From Eubacteriales bacterium (GTDB lineage Bacteria > Bacillota > Clostridia > Saccharofermentanales > DTU023), in assembly GCA_030537595.1 (NCBI GenBank), contig JAUNVR010000003.1:61898-100104 (forward strand): DNA of 38,207 bases, written 5' to 3'. Position numbers and translations under genes: made by a program. Of this stretch, positions 9,724-18,315 are shown in pieces. Within the stretch, counting starts at the first letter, position 1. The number at the start of each line of letters is the position of its first letter. The notes under the pieces are model-generated. The model saw only the letters and a list, made by a program, of their open reading frames with translations. It was not told the DNA's origin and searched no databases.

Positions 9724-9818
9724 TAGATACTAAAGTACTATTATTACAAATAATTAGCGAAAGCTGAAGTTTAAGCAGGAAGCCAGGGCGGGCCAAGCTT
9801 TCAGCCTTAGCTTCCTGC
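9724..9818. repeat. Inverted repeats in the divergent intergenic region
   Basis: Between the ABC exporter (minus) and the CvpA-like gene (plus) lies a strong hairpin, GCAGGAAGC (9775-9783) with GCTTCCTGC (9810-9818), plus an inner AGGGC/GCCTT stem. Nearby TACT-AA-AGTA, flanked by TAG and CTA (9724-9740), is a small operator-like dyad. Neither is followed by a T-run. Confidence 0.4.
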
Positions 9819-9893
9819 CTTGCATTTCTAGGGCGCAAAAGGCAGAATCGGGGAGGGAGATAATCTAAAGTGGAGCTAGGGGAAAGCTAATTT

Positions 9894-10592
9894 ATGTTTC
9901 TTGACTTATTTTTACTCTTTTGCTTGGCCTTCTTTGTCGTTAAAGGCTGGCGTAAAGGTTTTAAATATAATCTGGCCCTCCTGATTATCACGCTTTTGGC
10001 AACATTCTTCGCCTTAGCCCTAGCACCTGCCCTCAGCACCGTGCTACGTGCCTGGTTGATTGAACATGGGCTGATGACTCGAATTTCTCAATCGACAAAG
10101 GCCCTGCTCCAGTGGTTCCAGGCCGGTAAAGATGCACCCCAAGCCTCAGTTTTAGAATTTGCCTTTGTCGCAGTTTCTGCAAGTCAAAGTTCCAATCTCT
10201 TACTTTTACAAAAACTTATTGGGGGCGCTAGCGTACCGCCAATTGTAGAGTCAGAAATTAACTCAGTCCTACTTTTTTACTTTGCTCGGGCTGCGGCTTT
10301 CCTAATTATTCTAAACATCATCCGTGCCGTCCTCGTGCTCTTTTTAAAGCTTCTCACAAAGCTCTTTGATAAATTAACTGGAGTCAGCTTAGGACCCAGG
10401 TTAAATGGGGTACTTTGTGGGATTTTTCGCTTTGCAATCTTCCTCTTAATCTTTAGCCCCCTGGTCTACTCATTATTGGCAATTTGGCCTGCTCTGGGTC
10501 CCTTCTTGGACGATTCTTTTGCACTCACAGTGATTTGGCAAATCCCCATCCTCAAATCTTTTATCAAGCTGCTTTTTGCAGCCCTCAGCTAA
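9894..10592 (+). CDS. CvpA-like membrane protein
   Basis: A 232-residue integral membrane protein with about four hydrophobic segments: near the N-terminus (FLDLFLLFCLAFFVVKGWRKG), around residue 30-55, a long one around 125-155, and one near 175-205. The opening D...GWRKGF pattern and the later LLTKLFDKLTGVSLGPRLNG segment before a final membrane pass match the CvpA family (colicin V production/peptidoglycan-linked). Between the second and third segments is a roughly 70-residue loop. Its function in Firmicutes is poorly defined. It lies directly upstream of groESL on the same strand, but the CIRCE promoter after it means groESL is transcribed independently. Confidence 0.65.
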   Translation: MFLDLFLLFCLAFFVVKGWRKGFKYNLALLIITLLATFFALALAPALSTVLRAWLIEHGLMTRISQSTKALLQWFQAGKDAPQASVLEFAFVAVSASQSSNLLLLQKLIGGASVPPIVESEINSVLLFYFARAAAFLIILNIIRAVLVLFLKLLTKLFDKLTGVSLGPRLNGVLCGIFRFAIFLLIFSPLVYSLLAIWPALGPFLDDSFALTVIWQIPILKSFIKLLFAALS

Positions 10593-10669
10593 AGTTCAAG
10601 CTTTAAAGCCTTTGGCCGGGAGAAATTGGGGAGTTTAGAATTTTGTCACATTTGCGTCACTTCTTTCGC

Positions 10670-10698
10670 TTGACAAGCAATCTAGCAAGCACTATTCT
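10670..10698 (+). promoter_or_regulatory. Sigma-A promoter of groESL
   Basis: TTGACA (10670-10675), a 17-bp spacer and TATTCT (10693-10698). The CIRCE operator begins 8 bp after the -10, covering the expected start of transcription. Confidence 0.88.
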
Positions 10699-10705
10699 GT
10701 GAAGG

Positions 10706-10732
10706 CTAGCACTCAAAGCATGCGAGTGCTAA
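10706..10732 (+). promoter_or_regulatory. CIRCE operator (HrcA binding site)
   Basis: CTAGCACTC - nine bases - GAGTGCTAA, one mismatch from the consensus TTAGCACTC-N9-GAGTGCTAA. It marks heat-shock repression of groESL by HrcA, whose gene is not in this window. Confidence 0.96.
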
Positions 10733-10794
10733 AGTTCACAAAAAACTGCCTTAGCGCAGTAGAAATAAACGAAGAGTCCAGGAGGGTATTCATT

Positions 10795-11079
10795 ATGAAC
10801 ATTAAACCTTTGGCAGATCGCGTAGTGATCAAGATGCTGAAAACCGAAGAAACCACTAAGGGTGGTATCGTCTTACCAGATTCCGCAAAGGAAAAACCGC
10901 AGGTCGCAGAGATTGTTGCTGTCGGTCCAGGTGGTGTTGTTGACGGTAAGGATATTATCATGGAAGTCGAAGTTGGCGACCACGTCCTAATTTCAAAGTA
11001 TGCCGGTACTGAAGTCAAGATTGAAGGCGAAGAGTACACCATTTTACGTCAATCCGACATCCTCGCAATTGTTCTATAA
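10795..11079 (+). CDS. groS: Co-chaperonin GroES
   Basis: A 94-residue lid of the GroEL chaperonin, acting as a heptamer in the cytoplasm. The sequence is typical: [17 protein letters not shown] at the N-terminus, the mobile loop [17 protein letters not shown] that docks on GroEL, then VAVGPG and a C-terminal [13 protein letters not shown]. The ATG at 10795 has a strong SD (GGAGGG, 10781-10786). An in-frame GTG at 10699 would extend the frame but overlaps the promoter and CIRCE, so it is rejected. First gene of the HrcA-controlled operon. Confidence 0.98.
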   Translation: MNIKPLADRVVIKMLKTEETTKGGIVLPDSAKEKPQVAEIVAVGPGGVVDGKDIIMEVEVGDHVLISKYAGTEVKIEGEEYTILRQSDILAIVL

Positions 11080-11113
11080 GCGCAGTATTTTGCTAGCGAT
11101 TTAAGATACAAAG

Positions 11114-12822
<1,709 letters not shown>

Positions 12823-12854
12823 GTGAGTGCTTAGCCCAGTAAATTAAGTACTTT

Positions 12855-12894
12855 AAACTGCCGTCGCGCGAACTACGCTCGATGGCAGTTTTTT
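12855..12894 (+). terminator. Terminator of groESL
   Basis: A 12-bp stem with one G-U pair (AAACTGCCGTCG 12855-12866 with CGATGGCAGTTT 12880-12891), ending in a run of T residues. Confidence 0.88.
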
Positions 12895-12936
12895 AATGTA
12901 TAATAAAGCTTATAAATCAGGAAACGAGGTTCTCCT

Positions 12937-14082
12937 TTGGCCAAGAGAGCAAAAATAGAAGTGAAGAAGCGACCGCCGGCAGTAGTTATCGTCTTGGCAT
13001 TGGCTGCGCTTGCCTTACTCTTGTTTGTAGTTTTATTACTAAAGCTACCCCGTGATTCTGGGCAGGATGATTATTATGATGCCCTTTCCGCACGCCAGTT
13101 AAATAAGTTACGAAGCTACACCTATAACGAAACTAGGGAGCTGGAATTATGCGGCAAGCGCATTCTTCGCTTGAGCTCAGATCAGTTTGTCGAAACTGCA
13201 ATGGACGGGACTGAGGTCGCGCACGAGAATTTAAATTTCAATGAAGTCGCATGGGCTAAATCTGAGTCCCGGATTATGATTGGCGATCGGCGTGGCAGTG
13301 GCCGCTCGGCATACCTCTTTAACCAAGATGGTTTGCTCTGGGAATCGCCCCTGGACGGCAGCTTCGCAGCAGCCGTTGATGGTGGCTCATTCATCGCAGT
13401 AGTTGACCAGCCGGAAAGTGGCTATCCTAAACTGCACTTATTGAATGCGGCAGACGGAGTCAGAAAATACACCCTGAGTTTTGCTGAGTCTGGCTATATT
13501 GCAGACCTTAGTTTTACGCCAGGCCAGAAGGCGATTGATGTTTTACTTTTGAATCTTAAAAGTTCTAAGCTAAAGGTCATTATTAAGCGCTATGACTTTA
13601 ATGGCGGCCAGATGGCCCAGTTTATGCCGGCTGAGGCGCAGGACTTTTATCATGGTCTGACGCATCAGGGCGAGAATTTAATTATCCATTCGATTGACTC
13701 CTTGATGGCCATTTCGGCCAGTAGTGGTGAGCCCTTGTGGACTCAAAAGTATGCTGAGATTATTGATGTTCAGGCCTTGGGCTCGAAGCTTTATGCGATT
13801 GTCAGAGAGGATCCAGCCAGTCCGCTTCAGCTCCTTAGCATAGCGCCGGACGGCAGCACCTCAGAACTTTTAAAACTGACTTCCACTGTGCAAATTAGTG
13901 AAAGATTCGGCCATTATTTGGCCATTGCGGCAGGAAGAGAATTAAATATCATAGATTTACAATCGGCTAGTCTCAGGCAGACGGTCAAATTACCGGATGA
14001 GGCAATGTCTATTAGTTATGACGGAGCGTCAACCCTTTATCTTTTGACCGGGACAGCAGTCCATGAGTTGCCCCTGCGCTAG
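12937..14082 (+). CDS. Membrane-anchored beta-propeller protein, DUF5711-like
   Basis: A 381-residue protein with a basic N-terminus (KRAKIEVKKRP), one membrane helix (about 15-40) and a large extracytoplasmic part made of repeated beta-rich blades with motifs such as DQDGLLWESPLDG, NAADGVRKYTL and SASSGEPLWTQKY. The blades resemble PQQ/WD-type propellers, and the build matches clostridial DUF5711 proteins; I assign this by overall pattern. It starts with TTG at 12937, supported by CGAGG 7 nt upstream. The gene follows the groEL terminator and ends 20 bp before the lipid kinase gene, so the two may form an operon. No catalytic residues are recognisable; a scaffold or envelope role is inference. 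Confidence 0.6.
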   Translation: MAKRAKIEVKKRPPAVVIVLALAALALLLFVVLLLKLPRDSGQDDYYDALSARQLNKLRSYTYNETRELELCGKRILRLSSDQFVETAMDGTEVAHENLNFNEVAWAKSESRIMIGDRRGSGRSAYLFNQDGLLWESPLDGSFAAAVDGGSFIAVVDQPESGYPKLHLLNAADGVRKYTLSFAESGYIADLSFTPGQKAIDVLLLNLKSSKLKVIIKRYDFNGGQMAQFMPAEAQDFYHGLTHQGENLIIHSIDSLMAISASSGEPLWTQKYAEIIDVQALGSKLYAIVREDPASPLQLLSIAPDGSTSELLKLTSTVQISERFGHYLAIAAGRELNIIDLQSASLRQTVKLPDEAMSISYDGASTLYLLTGTAVHELPLR

Positions 14083-14101
14083 CCTGGAATAGGGTAGGTA
14101 G

Positions 14102-15040
14102 ATGAAGGTAAAAGCGATTATTAACCCGCACGCCGGTAGAGTCGGCATGGCTTCTAATCTGGTGCGTGGTTTAGAACGATTTGAACAAGAAGGCTTAATT
14201 TCGAAACTTGAACTGAGATTGACTGAGGCGGAGGGCGAAGCTCGTTCCATCGTTAGTACAGAGGACCATAGTGAATTTGATATCCTCCTGGCCGCCGGGG
14301 GTGATGGCACGATCAATAATGTGGTTAATGGAATGATGCTCGCAAATCAGAAGATTCCACTTTTGATCTGTGCTGCAGGTACAGTCAACGACTTTGGTGT
14401 AGCTAATGATTTACCCCAGGATCTGGACGGCTTGGAGGAGCTTTTAAGAGATTATGTGGTCGAAGCTGTCGACATTGGTGAGGCCAATGGGGCCTATTTC
14501 CTGAATGTTGCAGCCGGAGGATTCTTGAGTGAAATCTCATTTATCACGCCACGAACGATGAAGATGTTTTTAGGTCAGTTTGCCTACTATGTCACGGCAA
14601 TGCTGAACTTTCATCAGATTTTCAAGCCTTATCACTTAAAGATTAGCGGCCCAGATTTCACAATCGAAGACGATTTCTTGTTCTTTGTTTTTGGTAATTG
14701 CCAGTCGGTTGGGGGTTTTCGTAATTTAGTTCCGCTTGCGAATGTGCAGGATGGGGTTTTTGACCTTCTCTGCCTGCGTTCTGACCCCCATTATTTAAAG
14801 CCAAATATAATTCCGCTCTTAATTGACATTTTAAATGGAGCGCATCTCTCACATCCGGCCTTCTTCCATATTCAGACCTCAGAACTGAAGATTGAGACTG
14901 ATCGCGAATTAATTGTCGACATTGATGGGGAAAAGGGTCCTGCGGCTCCGCTTGAAATTAAGGTTCATCATAAGGCACTAAATTTAGTTTTACCGCGTGA
15001 AAATACACTGGAGGGGAAGCAGCAGGAGGAGCTCGAGTAA
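14102..15040 (+). CDS. Diacylglycerol kinase family lipid kinase (DagK/YegS type)
   Basis: A 312-residue kinase that would phosphorylate diacylglycerol or a related lipid at the inner face of the membrane, recycling it into phospholipid or lipoteichoic acid metabolism. The N-terminal nucleotide-binding domain has INPHAGR (8-14) and the hallmark GGDGTINNVVNG, followed by LICAAGTVNDFG, equivalent to the usual P-x-GT-x-NDFA. The C-terminal half is the beta-sandwich lid with GNCQSVGGF and DGVFDLL. Length is typical. SD AGGGTAGG lies just upstream. Substrate specificity within the family cannot be read. Confidence 0.9.
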   Translation: MKVKAIINPHAGRVGMASNLVRGLERFEQEGLISKLELRLTEAEGEARSIVSTEDHSEFDILLAAGGDGTINNVVNGMMLANQKIPLLICAAGTVNDFGVANDLPQDLDGLEELLRDYVVEAVDIGEANGAYFLNVAAGGFLSEISFITPRTMKMFLGQFAYYVTAMLNFHQIFKPYHLKISGPDFTIEDDFLFFVFGNCQSVGGFRNLVPLANVQDGVFDLLCLRSDPHYLKPNIIPLLIDILNGAHLSHPAFFHIQTSELKIETDRELIVDIDGEKGPAAPLEIKVHHKALNLVLPRENTLEGKQQEELE

Positions 15041-15099
15041 AAATAGCGTAAATATCAGAAGTAATCACGGAGAGAATGAATTGTTTAGGAATGAATTAG

Positions 15100-15129
15100 C
15101 TGTCAATATAAGTTAGAATAGTTATATTG
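15100..15129 (+). promoter_or_regulatory. Promoter with operator-like dyad upstream of the DtxR-type gene
   Basis: CTGTCA (15100-15105), a 17-bp spacer and TATATT (15123-15128) form a plausible sigma-A promoter. A perfect inverted repeat, CAATATAA (15104-15111) and TTATATTG (15122-15129) with a 10-nt spacer, spans exactly the region between the two hexamers. Confidence 0.5.
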
Positions 15130-15221
15130 CTGCTTATCGAGCTAGAGCAATTTACGATTCTAGACCACCAAGCTTCATGAAGATAGCTAAGACTAATGAA
15201 TGTGACTGAAAGGATCTAGCA

Positions 15222-15707
15222 ATGAGAAAATTACAAGAATCGGGTGAGAACTATCTTGAGAATATTCTTATCCTGGAAAAGCGAATTGGCTCCGTGCGCT
15301 CGGTTGACTTGGCTAGAGAGATGGGTTTTTCAAAGCCCTCTGTGTCTCGTGCAATCCACCTTTTAAAGGATCAGGGCTACCTCCAGATTGAAGATAATGG
15401 GCACCTTATCTTGACTGAAGATGGGCGGGCCGTGGCAGAAATGATTTATGACCGGCACATCTTCATCACTGAGTACCTAATGGGACTTGGGGTTCCGGAA
15501 GAAATTGCCGCAGAGGATGCCTGCCGGATTGAGCACGTAATTTCACAAGAATCATTTGACAAGCTCAGAGACCATGTAACTTACTGCACCTATAAGTGCC
15601 CTGCAGCTCATTCGGACAAACGTTTCTTCGATTTCAATGTCCGCCGTTATATTGAAGAATCACCAAACCCTGCAGAAATCCTAGTTGAGGCAGAAGAGCA
15701 AAATTAA
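15222..15707 (+). CDS. DtxR/MntR-family metal-dependent regulator
   Basis: A 161-residue transcription factor. Residues 1-65 are a winged helix with the typical ENYLENILILEKRIGSVRSVDLAREMGFSKPSVSRAIHLLKD pattern (recognition helix around KPSVSRAI). Residues 70-105 form the dimerisation and metal-binding domain, with the family motif HIFITEYLMGLGVPEEIAAEDACRIEHVIS, where the His, Glu, Cys and His residues are likely metal ligands. There is no C-terminal SH3-like domain, so it is MntR-like in size. SD AAAGGATC is upstream. It is monocistronic; no metal transporter gene is adjacent. A dyad in its own promoter suggests autoregulation. Confidence 0.88.
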   Translation: MRKLQESGENYLENILILEKRIGSVRSVDLAREMGFSKPSVSRAIHLLKDQGYLQIEDNGHLILTEDGRAVAEMIYDRHIFITEYLMGLGVPEEIAAEDACRIEHVISQESFDKLRDHVTYCTYKCPAAHSDKRFFDFNVRRYIEESPNPAEILVEAEEQN

Positions 15708-15733
15708 GCTCAAAGGCTAAGTGCAAATTTTGC

Positions 15734-17752
15734 TTAGCGTTGGAGTGACTCGAGACTTTCACAGAGCTTGAAATAGAGTTCTGTGAGGGCTTTTTCACGT
15801 TCTAAAATGGCCGCGTACTCAGAGTAGATGGCCTCGCTTTTGGCCTCAGTGAAACGAGCCTCGAGTTCTTGGGCACTGCTGGACAATTGATCTACAGTTT
15901 CTAAAATCTCAGTACTAATTATTTTAGCCTTAGCCCGGTACTGCCTTTGCTCGACAGCTTTTTGGACAGACTTGGGTAGGGTTTTAAGTTCGGGCCAAAG
16001 TTTGAGCTCTGCATCAGACCACTGCCTGATTGCACTCTCGCTTTCTGGCTCCTCCGCTTTTACTGTGGAAGTCAAAGTAGCACGCTCTGCCTGCGCTTCG
16101 CTTTTTTCTTGCAGCTCCAACTGGCGTTCTTCCTCGCGGAAACGACGGCTGGCCTTGCGGTAAGTCTGGTAGTCCTTAAAACTTTCAATCTTTTGGCCGA
16201 GGAAGGCGAGGATTTCAAAGTCCAGCTTGGCCAAGAAGTGACGGTCGTGGGAGACACATAGGAGTGCGCCATTAAACTCTTCCAAAGCGTTTTCTAAGAC
16301 TTCCTTGGACTTTAAGTCGAGGTGGTTTGTCGGTTCATCCAAAATTAATAAATCAGGCTGCTCCAGGAGAATTAAGAGCAGATTTAAGCGTGTTCTTTCG
16401 CCGCCTGAGAGTTGGCGCAGACTTTTAAAGACCTCGATATCGTAAAAGGCAAAGCGGGCCAGGAGGGCACGGGCGGAAGCTTCCGGAATCTCTGGAAAAC
16501 GAAATCGGACTTCAGCAAGTAGAGTTCTATCTTCATTCGAGAAGCTAACTCTTTGTTCCAAGCTAGCCATGCTTAAATCATGCCCATAGCGCAATTGACC
16601 GGAAAATTCTTTTAATTCGCCAGCAAGGCCTTTCAAGAGTGAACTCTTACCACAGCCATTGGGTCCGAGAATAGCAATTCGCTGGCCTGCCCGGAGGACG
16701 AAGTCAAAATCTTTAAAGAGGGGGCCTGTTCCGTAATCGACACTGAGCTTTTGCCCGAGCATTAAGACGCGATCGGAACGCCGACTGTCTTCGCTGCGCG
16801 CGAGCTTAAAGTTCAATTGCCGATCCTCTTCTAATTTCAGAGCCTGGAGCTCGGCGATTTGGCTTTTTAATTTATCGGCCTTTTTCAGCCGGGAATGGTA
16901 GCCAGATATATTGCGATGTGAGAGGAAGGTCTGGGCTACTTCCTTTTCCTTGCGGTACTCAGTTTCGGCCTTAGTAAGCTGCAATTGGCGCTCGTGTTCA
17001 CGGGCTGCATTCCAGCGTAAGCGATCGCTATAGTTACCGGCATGTGAGATTAGTTTTCCAGCCTCAATAGCCACTGTGCGATTTGCTACTGCATCGATTA
17101 AGCTGCGGTCGTGGGAGACGAAAATTAAGCACTTATTCGTCTTTTGGAGAAAATCCTCAAGCCACTCGATGCCATCTGCATCCAAGTGGTTAGTCGGTTC
17201 GTCTAGGACTAGGCAGTCTGCTCGAGAGCAGAGAATCTTGGCCATCGCAGCCCGCATCATCTCGCCACCAGAAAGGGTTGAAATCGGGGCATACAGCTTT
17301 TCTTCCGCTAGACCGAGAGCTGCTGCGTGGATTTTTATTTCATCGAGGGCGGCATATGCACCCAGGCTTTCAAATTCAGCCAGGGCCTGATTATAGCTTT
17401 GTAGGAGGGCTGGGGACTGGGCTCTTGCCAGTGCCTGACTCAGCTCCTTCATGCGCTGTTCGGCGCGACGTAAGGGGAGGAGGTCTATGATGCTCTCTTG
17501 TGACCTACTCTGCGTTATTTCCTGGGGTAGGTATTCAGCTAAAACATCCTGTCCCCACTCATAGGGCGGGTTGACGCTGGAACTTTCTTCCAAGCCCATA
17601 ATAATCCTCAGAAGGGTGCTTTTACCGGAGCCATTTTGGCCAAGAATGGCCAGCTTATCTCCGGGCATCACTGTGCAATCGGCACCGCTGAAGATTTCCC
17701 GATTCTGGTAGCTTTTATGTAAATCTTTAATTCTAAGGATCATGTGGCTCAT
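15734..17752 (-). CDS. ABC-F family ATPase (translation factor type)
   Basis: A 672-residue soluble protein with two ATP-binding domains and no membrane segment, the ABC-F layout of ribosome-binding factors. Motifs: Walker A GQNGSGKS (38-45) and GPNGCGKS (363-370), signatures LSGGE (160-164 and 448-452), and LDEPTNHLD (183-191 and 471-479). The charged linker (about 245-315) that reaches the tRNA sites is present. The C-terminal ~140 residues form a charged coiled coil, as in Uup/YdiF. It cannot be placed in an antibiotic-resistance subfamily by eye. No SD precedes the ATG at 17752; a second ATG at 17743 (MILRIKDL) is the more family-like start. It ends 27 bp from the convergent DtxR-type gene. 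Confidence 0.9.
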   Translation of the reverse strand: MSHMILRIKDLHKSYQNREIFSGADCTVMPGDKLAILGQNGSGKSTLLRIIMGLEESSSVNPPYEWGQDVLAEYLPQEITQSRSQESIIDLLPLRRAEQRMKELSQALARAQSPALLQSYNQALAEFESLGAYAALDEIKIHAAALGLAEEKLYAPISTLSGGEMMRAAMAKILCSRADCLVLDEPTNHLDADGIEWLEDFLQKTNKCLIFVSHDRSLIDAVANRTVAIEAGKLISHAGNYSDRLRWNAAREHERQLQLTKAETEYRKEKEVAQTFLSHRNISGYHSRLKKADKLKSQIAELQALKLEEDRQLNFKLARSEDSRRSDRVLMLGQKLSVDYGTGPLFKDFDFVLRAGQRIAILGPNGCGKSSLLKGLAGELKEFSGQLRYGHDLSMASLEQRVSFSNEDRTLLAEVRFRFPEIPEASARALLARFAFYDIEVFKSLRQLSGGERTRLNLLLILLEQPDLLILDEPTNHLDLKSKEVLENALEEFNGALLCVSHDRHFLAKLDFEILAFLGQKIESFKDYQTYRKASRRFREEERQLELQEKSEAQAERATLTSTVKAEEPESESAIRQWSDAELKLWPELKTLPKSVQKAVEQRQYRAKAKIISTEILETVDQLSSSAQELEARFTEAKSEAIYSEYAAILEREKALTELYFKLCESLESLQR

Positions 17753-17780
17753 TTTAAGCTAAGCCCAGGAGGCTAAGCAA
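17751..17780 (-). promoter_or_regulatory. Putative promoter overlapping the ABC-F start codon
   Basis: On the minus strand TTGCTT (17775-17780), an 18-bp spacer and TAAAAT (17751-17756) can be read. The -10 overlaps the first ATG, and the second ATG (17743) begins 7 nt downstream of it. Confidence 0.35.
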
Positions 17781-17823
17781 GTTCTCGGCAGCAGCTTGTC
17801 CTGCCTCAGTTTGATTGAGTTCT

Positions 17824-17856
17824 AAAAAAGCCCCACAGCGAATGCTGGAGGGCTTT
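17824..17856 (-). terminator. Terminator of tRNA-Gln
   Basis: On the minus strand AAAGCCC (17850-17856) pairs with GGGCTTT (17827-17833), with a further imperfect inner stem, followed by a run of T residues down to 17824. It lies just downstream of the tRNA. Confidence 0.8.
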
Positions 17857-17859
17857 AGC

Positions 17860-17933
17860 TGGCAGCCGAACTAGGATTCGAACCTAGGCTAACTGAGTCA
17901 GAGTCAGGTGTGCTACCGTTACACTATTCGGCT
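17860..17933 (-). tRNA. tRNA-Gln (anticodon CUG)
   Basis: A complete cloverleaf on the minus strand. Acceptor AGCCGAA pairs with TTCGGCT, the D stem is GTGT/GCAC, the anticodon loop CTCTGAC gives anticodon CTG, and the T arm is CTAGG-TTCGAAT-CCTAG. Discriminator G and an encoded CCA follow. The outermost anticodon-stem pair (C-T) is a mismatch. It reads CAG codons. Confidence 0.93.
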
Positions 17934-17965
17934 ATCTTTCTTATCCCGTCTGGGTCAAAAGCTTT

Positions 17966-18044
17966 AGCGCCAAGTCAAGGCGCTGACTCAAGCCGACTTA
18001 AACGGAACGTATTGAATATTAGCATGCCAATTTAAATCTTGCAA
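17966..18044 (-). promoter_or_regulatory. Putative promoter and leader of tRNA-Gln
   Basis: On the minus strand TTGCAA (18039-18044), a 17-bp spacer and TGC-TAATAT (-10 at 18016-18021) form a good extended promoter. The roughly 75-nt leader contains an AGCGCC/GGCGCT hairpin (about 17966-17984). Confidence 0.55.
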
Positions 18045-18072
18045 GATGCAAAATTAATCCTTGGCATCTTGC
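18041..18072. repeat. 9-bp inverted repeat
   Basis: GCAAGATGC (18041-18049) and GCATCTTGC (18064-18072) are separated by 14 nt. The left arm overlaps the -35 region of the tRNA-Gln promoter. It lies in a 382-bp gene-free stretch (17934-18315) that otherwise holds the tRNA promoter and the symporter leader. Confidence 0.5.
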
Positions 18073-18187
18073 TTCAGCTAGCTTTGATTGAATTTCAAAT
18101 AAATGCATAAGGAATTATAACTAAGCCCAGCATTCAGGTATTTTGAGATTAAATATACGAAATATTAATATTTTCTCGGAAAATCAA

Positions 18188-18216
18188 TTGCTTTTGTTAA
18201 AAATAACTGATAAATT
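18188..18216 (+). promoter_or_regulatory. Putative promoter of the symporter gene
   Basis: TTGCTT (18188-18193) and TAAATT (18211-18216) are 17 bp apart; an overlapping alternative is TTGTTA (18194-18199) and TATATC (18216-18221) 16 bp apart. Either would start RNA at the beginning of the folded leader. Confidence 0.35.
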
Positions 18217-18218
18217 AT

Positions 18219-18285
18219 ATCTTGGCTGTTGAAAATTTTCGTCATATGTGGTCACTAGGGTTACATATAACGCTGCAGCCAAGAT
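18219..18285 (+). ncRNA. Structured 5' leader of the symporter gene, unknown class
   Basis: ATCTTGGCTG (18219-18228) pairs perfectly with CAGCCAAGAT (18276-18285), enclosing a second helix ATATGT/ACATAT (18244-18249 with 18263-18268) with a 13-nt loop GGTCACTAGGGTT. Joining strands are 15 nt and 7 nt. No T-run follows, and the SD lies about 20 nt downstream. It does not match the glycine, purine, preQ1 or fluoride riboswitch cores I know. A protein-binding dyad in DNA is the alternative. Confidence 0.5.
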
Positions 18286-18315
18286 GGAGATCATAAAAGA
18301 AAAGGTGGTTTATCT

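Noticed and set aside
10699-10794. N-terminal extension of GroES from a GTG at 10699
   Set aside because: It would be translated through the promoter and CIRCE operator. The ATG at 10795 has a strong SD and gives the standard GroES N-terminus.
18231-18240. GAAAATTTTC as a separate operator
   Set aside because: A 10-base AT palindrome is common by chance in this AT-rich leader and has no room for a hairpin loop.
18219-18285. Glycine riboswitch upstream of the symporter gene
   Set aside because: Expected for this family, but the conserved GGAGAG and tandem aptamer features are missing and the fold differs.
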